A DNA stretch of 33,672 nt from contig NZ_LHZU01000110.1 of the NCBI RefSeq assembly GCF_001580995.1, forward strand, positions 1 through 33,672, given 5' to 3'. The notes beneath the pieces were generated by a model. It was not told the origin of the DNA. It searched no databases and saw nothing but the letters and a program-made list of their open reading frames with translations. Below are positions 7,074-15,646 of the stretch, piece by piece. The stretch is from Acetobacter senegalensis (GTDB lineage Bacteria > Pseudomonadota > Alphaproteobacteria > Acetobacterales > Acetobacteraceae). Positions within the stretch are counted from its first letter, which is position 1. The number at the start of each line of letters is the position of its first letter. Position numbers and translations under genes: made by a program.

Positions 7074-8213
7074 ATGGACATTGCAGGAAAAGTGGTGAGT
7101 AACCGCCGGGAAGAGCTTGATGCCCTGCGCGGTATTGCGGCCGTTGTTGTGCTGCTGCACCATGCACACTGGTTGTGGCCGCCCCCTTGGGCCTTGCCAG
7201 ACAGTCTGCTGCTTCACACGCCTTTGCGCATGATTGCAACAGGACGGGCACCGGTATTGTTCTTCTTTGTGCTGAGTGGCTTTGTGCTGACACTGGCTGT
7301 TCAGCGGCGCAAATCCTTCAGAATGACAGACTGGTACTGGCGAAGAACGCTGCGCCTTTGCCTGCCCATTACCGCGGGCCTGCTGCTTTCCCTGCTTCTT
7401 TATCATCTATGCAGGTTTCATCCCATTTCTCATCGGCTTAATCCCTTTTTCTGGCAGGCTCAGTGGGGGCGGTTGCCAACTTGGACGGACTGGTTTGAAG
7501 AAACGGCTCTTCTTGGTGATGCCACAGGAACAGGATACCCGCTGGATGCCGCAGTCTGGTCTTTAGCCCATGAATGGCGAATTTCTGTTTTACTGCCGTT
7601 GGTTGTGATCTGGCGCCGGGCCTGGATACCCACCATTGCGGTGTCTGCCCTTGTGTCCGTGGTGCTTATTTTTTCGGGGGAGGTGGCGCCTGATATCACT
7701 CTGGGCAGAGGCCTGATGAACGGGCTTGCATCGACGCTTTATTTTACGGTCTTTTTTGCTGCGGGTTACGCTATGGCGGTTTCGTGCGCGCGGTTGCCCA
7801 AAGGAAAGACTATCCGGTTTATGGCCTGGATGATGGTTCTGGCTGGCTGTTCCATAGGGCGGGATAGTGTGGTGCTGCTTGGCTCCTGTGCCCTGATCGC
7901 GCTGGTCAGTGATCCCGCCTCCCGGTCATGCCGTTTGTTGCGGGGCGGTATCTGGCAGGAACTGGGGAGAATTTCCTATAGCCTGTACATTACCCATCTG
8001 CCGGTTTTTCTGACTGTTGTGGCGTGGTGCGGGCTGTTTATGCCCCCGGTGGAACTGGCCGTTGTGAGTATTGTGTGTGCTCTTCTGGTTGCCACGATTT
8101 TTTTCTGGACCGTGGAAATGCCAGCGCATCGGCTTAGCCAGTTTCACCGCAAAAGGATCGCTCCTCCTGTTCTGGGGGGCGACCTGCCGCCCACCGGCCC
8201 CACGCCATTGTAA
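7074..8213 (+). CDS. Acyltransferase-3 family membrane protein (OafA-like)
   Basis: This 379-residue integral inner-membrane protein likely adds acetyl or other acyl groups to an extracytoplasmic carbohydrate. The N-terminal family signature is clear: ELDALRGIAAVVVLLHHAHW (about 14-33) carries the conserved Arg and His, followed by APVLFFFVLSGFVLTLA (about 59-75). About ten hydrophobic segments can be counted, ending with one at about 345-355 and a short basic tail. The ATG at 7074 has no good ribosome binding site. Two in-frame GTG codons at 7092 and 7095 follow an AGGA, and a start there would still keep the family motif, so the true N terminus may be 6 or 7 residues shorter. Stand-alone members decorate O-antigen, exopolysaccharide or membrane-derived oligosaccharides. 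Confidence 0.9.
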   Translation: MDIAGKVVSNRREELDALRGIAAVVVLLHHAHWLWPPPWALPDSLLLHTPLRMIATGRAPVLFFFVLSGFVLTLAVQRRKSFRMTDWYWRRTLRLCLPITAGLLLSLLLYHLCRFHPISHRLNPFFWQAQWGRLPTWTDWFEETALLGDATGTGYPLDAAVWSLAHEWRISVLLPLVVIWRRAWIPTIAVSALVSVVLIFSGEVAPDITLGRGLMNGLASTLYFTVFFAAGYAMAVSCARLPKGKTIRFMAWMMVLAGCSIGRDSVVLLGSCALIALVSDPASRSCRLLRGGIWQELGRISYSLYITHLPVFLTVVAWCGLFMPPVELAVVSIVCALLVATIFFWTVEMPAHRLSQFHRKRIAPPVLGGDLPPTGPTPL

Positions 8214-8392
8214 GGCTTTTCAAATACGGTGTACGGCTGGACGGTTTTTCTTATGACTGCTCTGTGATCAATAGAGGATTCATGGCGTATGTTGCAGGCT
8301 GGCTTTGGAGGGCGGAATGGTCTGAACTGTCGTGATGTGCCCCCGGTGGACGGGAAACGCATAAACAGTTGCCGGTCAGGAGCCTTCCGAGG

Positions 8393-8986
8393 ATGCCTTC
8401 ACACTCTTTGACGTCCCCTGAAATTTTTCAGCATGTTCGCATCGTTATGGGCATGGTTGTCGGGTTGAGTGTTACCCGACTGCTCAATGGGCTGGTTCGT
8501 ATCATTCAGCATCCGAATCAGACACGGATCTACCCGGTTCATATCGGCTGGGTTCTGACCCTGCTGCTGATGCTCCTCCATTTCTGGTGGTGGGAGCTGT
8601 GGTTGGTTGAGCTGCCGGTCTGGACGTTTGAGACTTACCTGTTTCTGATTATCTACGCGATTACTCTGTTTTTTCTAAGCGCGTTTCTATTTCCAGACTC
8701 AATTAGTGATTATACAGGGTATGAGCAGTTCTTTATTGCTCGCCGCAAATGGTTCTTTACCTTTTTTGGGCTGACAGTTGTGTTTGACCTGATCGATACC
8801 TTGATCAAGGGGGCAGCCCATTACGCCATGTTTTCAATCGAATACTGGTTTCGGGTGCCCGTTTATCTTGTTTTGTGCGGTATTGCGATTGTGTCTTCCA
8901 ATCGCCGGTTTCATCTGGCTTTTGTCATGCTTGGACTATTTTATGAAATGTCCTGGATCATCCGCCATTTTGAAACATTGCAATAA
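8393..8986 (+). CDS. Polytopic membrane protein of unknown function
   Basis: This 197-residue protein has about six hydrophobic segments (near residues 17-32, 45-62, 69-90, 115-130, 145-165 and 172-188), with aromatic-rich loops such as HFWWWELWLVELPVW. I recognise no catalytic motif. The frame extends to a TTG at 8369, but the ATG at 8393 is a better start, with AGGAG about 10 nt upstream. It follows the acyltransferase gene after 179 bp on the same strand without an obvious terminator, so co-transcription is possible. Confidence 0.75.
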   Translation: MPSHSLTSPEIFQHVRIVMGMVVGLSVTRLLNGLVRIIQHPNQTRIYPVHIGWVLTLLLMLLHFWWWELWLVELPVWTFETYLFLIIYAITLFFLSAFLFPDSISDYTGYEQFFIARRKWFFTFFGLTVVFDLIDTLIKGAAHYAMFSIEYWFRVPVYLVLCGIAIVSSNRRFHLAFVMLGLFYEMSWIIRHFETLQ

Positions 8987-9054
8987 CGCCACGGCACAGT
9001 GGAACGCGGGACGCTCCGCCGTGCCTGTCTGGCAGGGCTTTAATGGCCCGTTTC

Positions 9055-9207
9055 TTAGTTACAGGTCTGGATGACAGACTTTACACCGTCACGCGCCTCA
9101 GGGTTTTCACCATAAAAGCCGGGGCAACTGCTGTGATAGAAATTTTTGCAGCCAGAGAGCGCCAGCGCGATCAAGGCCATCAAGACGGTTTTCTTTCCTG
9201 TGCTCAT
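9055..9207 (-). CDS. Small lipoprotein, 50 residues
   Basis: This short protein begins MSTGKKTVLMALIALALSGC: a lysine-containing N terminus, a hydrophobic stretch and a lipobox (LSGC) with the lipidated Cys at residue 20. The mature part is only about 31 residues and contains two further cysteines (SSCPGF and the penultimate residue), which could form a disulfide. A GGAGGG box lies about 9 nt before this ATG, which fixes the start; the open frame upstream of it is probably not translated. Role unknown. It is convergent with the membrane protein gene at 8393 and separated from it by 68 bp. Confidence 0.75.
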   Translation of the reverse strand: MSTGKKTVLMALIALALSGCKNFYHSSCPGFYGENPEARDGVKSVIQTCN

Positions 9208-9552
9208 GATCACGTTCCCTCCCATGAATGCCCTTTGGTCCCATCGGGGGAGGGCTGATTGCGCCACCATTGCGCCATGAGGGTGAGAAAGCAAGGGGAG
9301 AGCGGCGGCAATGCCACCTAGAGGGGCGTTTCGTAGGACGTGCGTGACCTTCAGGCCATAACATATTCGTCACACCGCAGGACTATGCAGCCAGAGGCAC
9401 AGATGCGCTGGACCATGCTTGGGCAGAGAGCACCGCCTGAGTACGCCGTAGGGTGCGTTATGGCTGGCATGTCGGGGGGCTCTATCTCTCTTGGTAGGTG
9501 CACACTAAACAAGGGGCTGGTTTGCATAAAGTGGAGATGGGGGCGGTTCCGC
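9208..9552. other. Divergent upstream region
   Basis: This 345-bp gap lies between the lipoprotein gene (minus) and the membrane protein gene at 9553 (plus). The plus-strand frame remains open back to 9340, but that stretch has no good start and a poor protein-like composition. A short direct repeat GCGCCA occurs twice near 9259-9275. I see nothing else definite. Confidence 0.4.
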
Positions 9553-10065
9553 ATGGCCGTGACGTGGGGCGATTTTCAGGCTGTTGTTCAACTTTCAGCC
9601 GGGTTGAACGTGGCTATTCTCAGCTTTGTGGATATCAGTCTGCCTGCCATCAAGGAGCGCAGGCGTGTTTTTGCCAAGGCGCGGCAGGAGCTGGATATCT
9701 ACCGTAAAAACCCACACAAGCGTACTGTTGAAGACAAGGCTGTGCATGCTGAAGCAGTAGGAGAGGTGGATCGTCAGCTTTTTGATTTGTGGAAGGAGAC
9801 ATCCGCATTTGAAAGCATTGAAGACTCTCTTATGAAATCTACTGGCGTATTCGGGTTTTTTGGTGCAGTGCTGAGTATCAGTCTTCTATGGTATTCCGCC
9901 CTACATTATGAAGAAAACATCTCCCTTGCAGGGGAAATTCTGACTGTTGTGTCATTCTTTTCTCTGGCTGGTGCTTTTCTGATCAATTTTTTCACAGCGT
10001 CCAAAGCCTCCCAATATGCCAAACGCTGCAATGATCTGCGCGAGCATATGCGAAAAAAGCTTTAG
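9553..10065 (+). CDS. Small membrane protein with C-terminal transmembrane pair
   Basis: This 170-residue protein begins MAVTWGDFQAVVQL. A weakly hydrophobic N-terminal stretch (about 12-30) is followed by about 75 polar, helix-forming residues with many charges (RRRVFAKARQELDIYRK), then two strong transmembrane segments (about 97-116 and 125-145) and a basic tail (ASQYAKRCNDLREHMRKKL). The layout broadly recalls small two-transmembrane proteins whose soluble helices sense or oligomerise, but I do not recognise a family. The frame is open to 9340; ATG 9553 is chosen because hydrophobic, protein-like sequence begins there and a G-rich stretch (GGGGGCGG) precedes it. Confidence 0.65.
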   Translation: MAVTWGDFQAVVQLSAGLNVAILSFVDISLPAIKERRRVFAKARQELDIYRKNPHKRTVEDKAVHAEAVGEVDRQLFDLWKETSAFESIEDSLMKSTGVFGFFGAVLSISLLWYSALHYEENISLAGEILTVVSFFSLAGAFLINFFTASKASQYAKRCNDLREHMRKKL

Positions 10066-10281
10066 GGAAAGGACGTTTTTTAATACGTTACTCGGAGGTT
10101 CTGGCTGTCCTGATGGTCTGGTGGCTTCATTCTGGTCAAAAAAGACATTTATTCATTTTTTCTCCAGAAAAACGTCATAACGTGTAATCTTTTTTTCTGC
10201 TTCTGCGTTGCTGCAGTTGTGCAAAGCTGTGTTTGCTGAACATCATGGCCGATACAGCGTTTTTCTGGGGGAGAAAGAGGA

Positions 10282-11394
10282 ATGCGGTCTGTCTGGCTGG
10301 GTATGGCGTGTGGTGTGGCAGTTCTCCTGCCCTTGTCTGAAGCAATAGCCGCTCCCCCTGTGGATCGGTTGGAGGTGCCTCCCGGCTTCCATATTTCGGT
10401 TTATGCCGCCCCGGTTCCAAGCGCGCGGGAAATGGCTTTGGGGGCGCGGGGAACCGTTTTTGTCGGGTCCATGTCGGCGGGAAAAGTTTACGCGCTCTCC
10501 GACTTTCAGGATGGCAAGGCCACCAAGATACGAACCATCGCTTCCGATCTGAGCATGCCCGCAGGCGTCGCCTTCCATAATGGGGATCTGTATGTGTCTG
10601 ACATCACCCATATTCTGGTGTTACGGGATATAGAAAACCATCTGGATGATCCGCCGGAACCAGAGGTTGCGGCCGATAACCTTCCGTATGAGGAAGGAGA
10701 TCACTCTTGGAAATTCATAGCGTTCGGGCCGGATAACCGCCTGTATGTGCCTATTGGGTCACCGTGCAATATCTGTAATGTCGGGCAGCAGTTTGGCCGC
10801 ATCATCAGCATGGAGCCAGACGGGACGGACCGGAAAGATGTGGCATATGGTATCCGGAATACGGTTGGCTTTACCTGGCGACCACAGACAAAGGCTTTGT
10901 GGTTTACGGATAACGGGCGGGATATGATGGGGGATGACCTGCCGTCAGATGAACTGAACACCGTAACAACACCCGGGCAGTCCTTTGGGTACCCTTTCTG
11001 CCATCAGGGCGATGTGCCAGACCCGGAATTTGGCAAGAAATATGCGTGTTCGGACTTTACGCCGCCCGCCGTTAAACTGGGGGCGCATGTGGCCGCGCTG
11101 GGGCTGAGGTTTTATGAAGGAACCCAGTTTCCATCATCTTACAAAGGGGCTCTGTTCATAGCCGAGCATGGGTCATGGAACAGAAGCAGGCTGTCTGGTT
11201 ATCAGGTGGTGGCCGTGCCGTTCGGCAAGGATGGTAATCCGCTGGCACCGCAGACTGTGGTCAGCGGCTTTCAGAAAAATGAGCATTCCTGGGGGCGCCC
11301 CGCCGATGTGCAGCCTTTGCCCGATGGAAGCCTGCTGATCAGTGATGATAAAGCCGGGGCGGTGTATCGGCTGACATATGGTTCCGGGCAGTAG
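10282..11394 (+). CDS. Periplasmic sorbosone dehydrogenase-like beta-propeller protein
   Basis: This 370-residue protein carries a Sec signal peptide (hydrophobic core about 6-20, likely cleavage after AIAA) and a six-bladed beta-propeller of the sorbosone/PQQ-glucose dehydrogenase type. Family features include PGFHISVYA (about 35-43), EGDHSWKFIAFGPDNRLYVPIGSP (about 137-160, two lines of the propeller), TDNGRDMMGDDLPSDELN (about 209-226) and FIAEHGSWNRS (about 291-301). Four cysteines are visible (SPCNICN, YPFCHQ, KYACSD) and could form two disulfides. Relatives oxidise aldoses or sorbosone in the periplasm, with electrons passing to cytochromes or quinone, a typical activity of acetic acid bacteria. 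The substrate and PQQ dependence here are inferred. A purine-rich GGGGGAGAAAGAGGA directly precedes the ATG. Confidence 0.85.
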   Translation: MRSVWLGMACGVAVLLPLSEAIAAPPVDRLEVPPGFHISVYAAPVPSAREMALGARGTVFVGSMSAGKVYALSDFQDGKATKIRTIASDLSMPAGVAFHNGDLYVSDITHILVLRDIENHLDDPPEPEVAADNLPYEEGDHSWKFIAFGPDNRLYVPIGSPCNICNVGQQFGRIISMEPDGTDRKDVAYGIRNTVGFTWRPQTKALWFTDNGRDMMGDDLPSDELNTVTTPGQSFGYPFCHQGDVPDPEFGKKYACSDFTPPAVKLGAHVAALGLRFYEGTQFPSSYKGALFIAEHGSWNRSRLSGYQVVAVPFGKDGNPLAPQTVVSGFQKNEHSWGRPADVQPLPDGSLLISDDKAGAVYRLTYGSGQ

Positions 11395-11414
11395 AAAACC
11401 GTAGGAAGGCTAAC

Positions 11415-11446
11415 CCGCCTTTCACCTGTGTAAAGGAGAAAGGCGG
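11415..11446. terminator. Bidirectional terminator-like hairpin
   Basis: CCGCCTTTC (11415-11423) and GAAAGGCGG (11438-11446) form a perfect 9-bp stem with a 14-nt loop between two convergent genes. Neither side has a long T tract, so it may act in both directions with limited strength. Confidence 0.55.
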
Positions 11447-11461
11447 AGGAAGCGTGACGGT

Positions 11462-12115
11462 CTATTTGGTGCCGAACAGCCGGTCGCCCGCATCGCCCAG
11501 ACCGGGGCGAATGTAGCCGTGTTCATCCAGCCCGCGATCAATGGCGCAGGTAATAACCGGCACATCCGGGTGGTGTTCTTTCAGGCAGGCTATGCCTTCC
11601 GGGGTGGAGAGCAGGCATACAAACAGCAGCCGCTTTGCTCCTTTTTCCTTCAGGCGTGTCAGGGCTGCGGCCGCGCTATGCCCTGTGGCCAGCATGGGGT
11701 CCACCACCACGCACCGGCGTGAGGAAATCTGGCTGGGCAGTTTGAGGTAATATTCCACCGCTTCCAGCGTTTCCGGATCACGATACAGGCCGATATGGCC
11801 AACCGGAGCAAACGGCACCAGATCCAGCATGCCATCCAGCAGGCCGTTGCCCGCGCGCAGAATGGAGATAAAGCACACATCCGGGCCCGCAAGCTGTTCT
11901 GCCTGCATGGTTTCAAGCGGGGTGGTGATCTCCACCGTTTCCATGGGCAGGTCCCGCGTGGCTTCATAGCACATCAGCAGGCTGAGTTCCCGCACCAGAC
12001 GGCGAACCCCTGCTGTTGAGGTTTCCACCTTCCGCAGACGGGTGAGTTTATGCCGGATAAGGGGATGGTCCAACACAATAGGGGAGGACGCAAAGGGAGA
12101 AGGCTGTGTTGTCAT
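11462..12115 (-). CDS. upp: Uracil phosphoribosyltransferase
   Basis: This 217-residue cytosolic enzyme makes UMP from uracil and PRPP in pyrimidine salvage. The family pattern is complete: [14 protein letters not shown] (about 15-28) at the N terminus, [16 protein letters not shown] (about 82-97), the PRPP-binding loop [13 protein letters not shown] (about 135-147), and the uracil-binding C-terminal segment [21 protein letters not shown], which ends in the usual short tail. Length is typical (about 208-218). AAGAGCGGGC precedes the ATG. There is no uraA-type permease next to it, unlike in many enterobacteria. Confidence 0.97.
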   Translation of the reverse strand: MTTQPSPFASSPIVLDHPLIRHKLTRLRKVETSTAGVRRLVRELSLLMCYEATRDLPMETVEITTPLETMQAEQLAGPDVCFISILRAGNGLLDGMLDLVPFAPVGHIGLYRDPETLEAVEYYLKLPSQISSRRCVVVDPMLATGHSAAAALTRLKEKGAKRLLFVCLLSTPEGIACLKEHHPDVPVITCAIDRGLDEHGYIRPGLGDAGDRLFGTK

Positions 12116-12295
12116 GCCCGCTCTTTTAGCGGCAGACGCGTGGGGGCGCTATGGCAGAAAAGCCGCGCATGCAGGCAAAATTTCTCCTCTTACCCGTTTC
12201 GATATGAGAAAGACTGGAGGGGAGAGGCGTTTTGCTCTTCCCCTACAGTCTCAGGGCCATTCTGCTCAGAAGGCCGGAACCCGACGAATCGGTAT

Positions 12296-12553
12296 TTAAC
12301 GGTGACGCTGTGATGGCCGCTGCGGCGTGGTTGCCGCGCCAACCGCGGCTCCCGTTGCACCACCTGCCAAAGCCCCGACAGCCGCCCCACCGCCGCCGCC
12401 CGCAATGGCGCCAATGGCCGCGCCGCCCCCTGCACCAATCAACGCGCCGGAGCCTGCGCGGGCACCTGTATTATAACGGTCTCCGCACCCGCCAAGAGCT
12501 ATCACTATTGTCAGAATGGCAGCGGTTGCGACGTTCTTTGAGATCGCAGGCAT
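12296..12553 (-). CDS. Glycine-zipper lipoprotein
   Basis: This 85-residue envelope protein starts MPAISKNVATAAILTIVIALGGC, a signal sequence with the lipobox ALGGC and lipidated Cys at residue 23. The mature part is dominated by repeated GxxxG-like glycine and alanine runs (GSGALIGAGGGAAIGAIAG and further copies to about residue 75), a glycine-zipper typical of small membrane-inserting proteins of the YMGG/Gly-zipper kind. It ends in a polar TPQRPSQRHR tail. An AAAGGA box 6 nt before the ATG fixes the start; the frame upstream is open but not lipoprotein-like. Role unknown; relatives are often envelope-stress associated. Confidence 0.8.
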   Translation of the reverse strand: MPAISKNVATAAILTIVIALGGCGDRYNTGARAGSGALIGAGGGAAIGAIAGGGGGAAVGALAGGATGAAVGAATTPQRPSQRHR

Positions 12554-12654
12554 GGTTTTTCCTTTGTTCCGCCAGTGCAGGCGGCTCTTTCGGCCGCTCT
12601 GTGTGTCATCAGCAAGTTTCATAACTGTATAAACAGATTTTGCAGGAAGACGTT

Positions 12655-13725
12655 TCATGACAAAGCGGAAAACCATTGTTTTTCCAGCGTTTGAGCCGCC
12701 TCTCTCAGCTCCGTTTTTAGCGTTGTCGCCAGATCGGCAAGGCTCATATCCCTGCCCAGATGCACAGCCTGTCCGGCCCAGAGGGAGAGATGCTCTCCGT
12801 CCTGCTGGGCAGAGGCCCGGCGCAAGGGCTGGGTCAGGGCATTCTGTATGGGGTAGGGCAGTGTCGGCTTGCCGCGCCCGGTTCTTAAAAAGTCATTCTG
12901 CAGGCCGCGGGCATAGCGGCCGGAGAACGCGTTTGTCAGTTCCGTGCTTGTGCCAAAAGGCCTGTTCAACAGAGCAGCGCGATAGGGCGAAGGCAGGGAG
13001 AGGTCACTGCTGGGCAGCAAGGCGGTGCCGATCTGGGCCGCGCAGGCCCCAAGGGCCAAGACCGCCAGAATGGCCCCGCCCGTGGCAATGCCGCCTGCCG
13101 CAATAAGCGGAAGCGGCACCGCACTACGGATTTCCTGAAGCAATGGCATAAGCCCCATGCCTTGCTCCTGCGCGGTCAGAAAACTTCCCCGGTGTCCTCC
13201 GGCTTCAATACCCTGTGCACAAATGGCATCTGCCCCTACCTCTGCCCACGCCAGCGCTTCCGGTGTGCTGGTGGCCGTACCGACCACGGCGATGTTGCGG
13301 GCATGGCATGCAGAGACCTGCTCCTTGGCAAGCAGGCCAAACGTGCAACTCAGCACGGCAGGCGCTTCCGCAAGAACAGCGTCAAACTGGGCAGGGAAGG
13401 ACGGCGCAAATTTCTCCGGAATGGAAAAAGGAACGTTGTGCCAGGTATACAGATCAGTCAGCCAGCTAAGGGGCGCGAGATCGGGCGTTCCCGAAGCGGG
13501 GTCTTCCAGCACGAACAGATTGACGCAGAAGGGGGCGGGCGTGGCGGCGCGAATGGCGCGGATTTCCTGCCGGATTGTTTCTGGCTCCATCATGCCAGCC
13601 CCCAATGCCCCCAGAAAACCGGCCTGAATGGCCTTAATCACAACCGCACTGCCTGAAACGCCAGCCATGGGCGCCTGAATAACCGGAAAGTCAGGGGTGA
13701 GGAGGCTGGATATGTGAGCGACCAT
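12655..13725 (-). CDS. Nitronate monooxygenase (FMN-dependent)
   Basis: This 356-residue TIM-barrel flavoprotein oxidises alkyl nitronates such as propionate-3-nitronate, a detoxification role; some relatives are annotated 2-nitropropane dioxygenases. It opens with PDFPVIQAPMAGVSGSAVV (about 11-29), then GFLGALGAGMM (about 37-47), the NIAVVGTATSTPEALAWAEVGADAICAQGIEAGGHRG segment holding the catalytic His (AGGHRG, about 178-183), and PLIAAGGIATGGAILAVLALGA for FMN phosphate binding (about 205-227). The upstream region has an AT-rich stretch (about 13744-13762) with imperfect dyad symmetry that could be an operator or -10 region. It is transcribed toward the glycine-zipper gene with a 101-bp gap. 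Confidence 0.92.
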   Translation of the reverse strand: MVAHISSLLTPDFPVIQAPMAGVSGSAVVIKAIQAGFLGALGAGMMEPETIRQEIRAIRAATPAPFCVNLFVLEDPASGTPDLAPLSWLTDLYTWHNVPFSIPEKFAPSFPAQFDAVLAEAPAVLSCTFGLLAKEQVSACHARNIAVVGTATSTPEALAWAEVGADAICAQGIEAGGHRGSFLTAQEQGMGLMPLLQEIRSAVPLPLIAAGGIATGGAILAVLALGACAAQIGTALLPSSDLSLPSPYRAALLNRPFGTSTELTNAFSGRYARGLQNDFLRTGRGKPTLPYPIQNALTQPLRRASAQQDGEHLSLWAGQAVHLGRDMSLADLATTLKTELREAAQTLEKQWFSALS

Positions 13726-14110
13726 CAGATGACCTATAAGGTGTGTAAAATATATACCTATTGTAACGTGAGCAGCCTTGTAAATGTTCCCCAGAGGGGC
13801 TGCTGGAAAAGTTACAGGGTGAGGTCAGGAAGAGGAATTTGAAGCCTGAAAAGGCGGATATAACGGTGCGATACGGGGCTATCGGGACAAAAGAAGCCCG
13901 TGCTTTCAGTTTCAAAAATCTTGCGGGGCCGCTTCGGCAGGCTGTTCAGACAGCCTCGACGGTTAAAGGAACTCGATCAGCCGCATGCTCCAGCTTTTAT
14001 TCCCCTCAATCGGAGGATATGGCAGAGACAGGGCTGACGAGAGCACTATGGAACTGGCGTAAGGGGCAACGAGTGACCCTTTGCGCAGAGGGTAAAAGGG
14101 AGCGTGTTTC
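13726..14110. other. Upstream region of the GT4 gene, with repeat copy B
   Basis: This 385-bp gap separates the divergent nitronate monooxygenase and glycosyltransferase genes. It contains the 25-bp element at 13847-13871 and about 240 bp between that element and the glycosyltransferase start. No credible small gene is seen, so the glycosyltransferase transcript may have a long 5' leader if the element is its promoter. Confidence 0.45.
13847..13871 (+). repeat. 25-bp upstream element, copy B
   Basis: It is 24/25 identical to 4828-4852. In this copy the 5' edge forms GCCT-GAAA-AGGC (13844-13855 region), a tiny hairpin with a GAAA tetraloop; the other copy has one mismatch in that stem. TTGAAG lies just upstream but is only 14 nt from TATAAC, too close for a standard sigma-70 promoter. 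Confidence 0.65.
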
Positions 14111-15577
14111 ATGCAGCAGGAGCCAGTGCGCATCTGGATAGATGTGGAAGACCTGTTTGTATATGCCCGCACCGCCACACGGCCCAGCGGTATACAGCGT
14201 GTGGTTCTGGAAATCTGCCACGCCTTGCGGAATGATGCCCACATATGGCCCACTATTCGCTTTGTGCGCCACACTCCCACAGGCACGGATTTTGTGCCGG
14301 TGGCGTGGGCGGAGGTAGAGGCCATCAGCACACGTCTGGCAGGGGGCGCCGCTGCGCAGGTTACGGGGCAGATGGTGACAGCAGGCACCGCCCAGAACGC
14401 GGAGCACGTTTCCCGCTTGCGGCGTATGGCGCGGCACATCCCGACCTCCCTGCGGGTTCCGGCAGGCCAGATGGTGCGGAGCCTGCTTGCGGCGGGGCAG
14501 GCGCTCGGTGCTTTGGGGCAGGCTTCAGGCATCTTTGTAAAGGATGTTGCCCAGGCCGAATGGCGCAACCGTCAAGGCAGAGGGAACTCCGTGCAAGAGA
14601 ACGGTGCATTCACGCCAAGGGCAGGCGATGTTGTGCTTACGCTTGGTGCCTCTTGGACGCATGCGGCTTATGGAGCGTTGCTGCATCGCAGCAAAGAGCG
14701 TTACGGCGTGCGTGCGGCTGTGTTGGTGCATGATCTGGTGCCCCTGCTGTGGCCGGAGTGGTGCCGCCCCGGTCTACCATCCGTTTTCCGCCGGTGGTAC
14801 GCAGCCGTTTTGCCAGAGTGTGACGTCATTTTTGCGAACTCCGAGGCGACGCGGCAGGATGTTCTGGCGTATGCTGCGCAGCACGCGCAGACTTTGAGGG
14901 CACCCGTTATCACGCTTCCCATGGGCAGTGGATTTGTGACGGATACAGCGCGCCCAACAGCGGAAGAAACACGTCTTGTGGCCGGGTTGGGGGCATATGT
15001 GCTGTGTGTTGGCACGCTCGAAGCCCGGAAAAACCATGCTGTGTTGTTCCGCACATGGCGTCGGCTGTTACAGGAACGTCCAGCTGAGGAGGTGCCCAAA
15101 CTTGTAATGGCGGGGTGCCAGGGCTGGCTAGTGGATGATCTGATGCAGCAAATCCGTAACAGCGCCTGGTTGGAGGGGCATGTGGTGTGGGTGGATGCGC
15201 CATCTGATGCGCTGATGGCCCATTTGTATCAGAATTGTCTGTTTACGGTTTTCCCTTCTTTTTACGAAGGGTGGGGCCTGCCGGTTACGGAAAGTCTGGC
15301 ATGGGGAAAAGCTTGCCTGATCTCTGATCGCTCCTCTCTGCCCGAGGCCGGTGGCGGGCTGGCGGAGGCGTTTGATCCGGATAACGGCACGGACCTTCTG
15401 GCGCGAATCAGACGCTGGTTGGATGACCCACAGGCATTGGCGGCGCAGGAAGACGCTATTCGGGCCGGATTCAGGCCTGTTGCGTGGGGGAATGCCGTTG
15501 ATGTGCTGAAACAGGCCCTGCTGACAGAAAAAACGCCCGAAAAGCCGGAAACGGGTTTGCAGCAAAGCCGCCACTAG
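14111..15577 (+). CDS. GT4-family glycosyltransferase
   Basis: This 488-residue GT-B enzyme likely transfers a sugar from a nucleotide sugar onto a surface glycan. The N-terminal domain starts RIWIDVEDLFVYA with RPSGIQRVVLEICHAL (about 22-38). The C-terminal donor domain has the GT4 signatures: VGTLEARKNHAVLF (about 300-313), LVMAGCQGWLVDDL, and the E-x7-E segment FYEGWGLPVTESLAWGKACLIS (about 382-403). No signal peptide or membrane segment is seen, so it works at the cytosolic face. AAGGGAG lies 8 nt before the ATG. It shares an upstream 25-bp element with the O-acetyltransferase gene at 4971, which hints at common control. Sugar specificity cannot be read from the sequence. Confidence 0.9.
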   Translation: MQQEPVRIWIDVEDLFVYARTATRPSGIQRVVLEICHALRNDAHIWPTIRFVRHTPTGTDFVPVAWAEVEAISTRLAGGAAAQVTGQMVTAGTAQNAEHVSRLRRMARHIPTSLRVPAGQMVRSLLAAGQALGALGQASGIFVKDVAQAEWRNRQGRGNSVQENGAFTPRAGDVVLTLGASWTHAAYGALLHRSKERYGVRAAVLVHDLVPLLWPEWCRPGLPSVFRRWYAAVLPECDVIFANSEATRQDVLAYAAQHAQTLRAPVITLPMGSGFVTDTARPTAEETRLVAGLGAYVLCVGTLEARKNHAVLFRTWRRLLQERPAEEVPKLVMAGCQGWLVDDLMQQIRNSAWLEGHVVWVDAPSDALMAHLYQNCLFTVFPSFYEGWGLPVTESLAWGKACLISDRSSLPEAGGGLAEAFDPDNGTDLLARIRRWLDDPQALAAQEDAIRAGFRPVAWGNAVDVLKQALLTEKTPEKPETGLQQSRH

Positions 15578-15646
15578 TGGCAGAAGGACGCGGAGGGGCC
15601 GGGATCATCTGGTCACGATAGATATTGAGTAGGGAAGAAGCGCCAG

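Noticed and set aside
13839..13864. TTGAAG and TATAAC around repeat copy B as a standard sigma-70 promoter
   Set aside because: The spacer is only 14 nt, and copy A has a similarly short spacing, so a normal promoter is unlikely.
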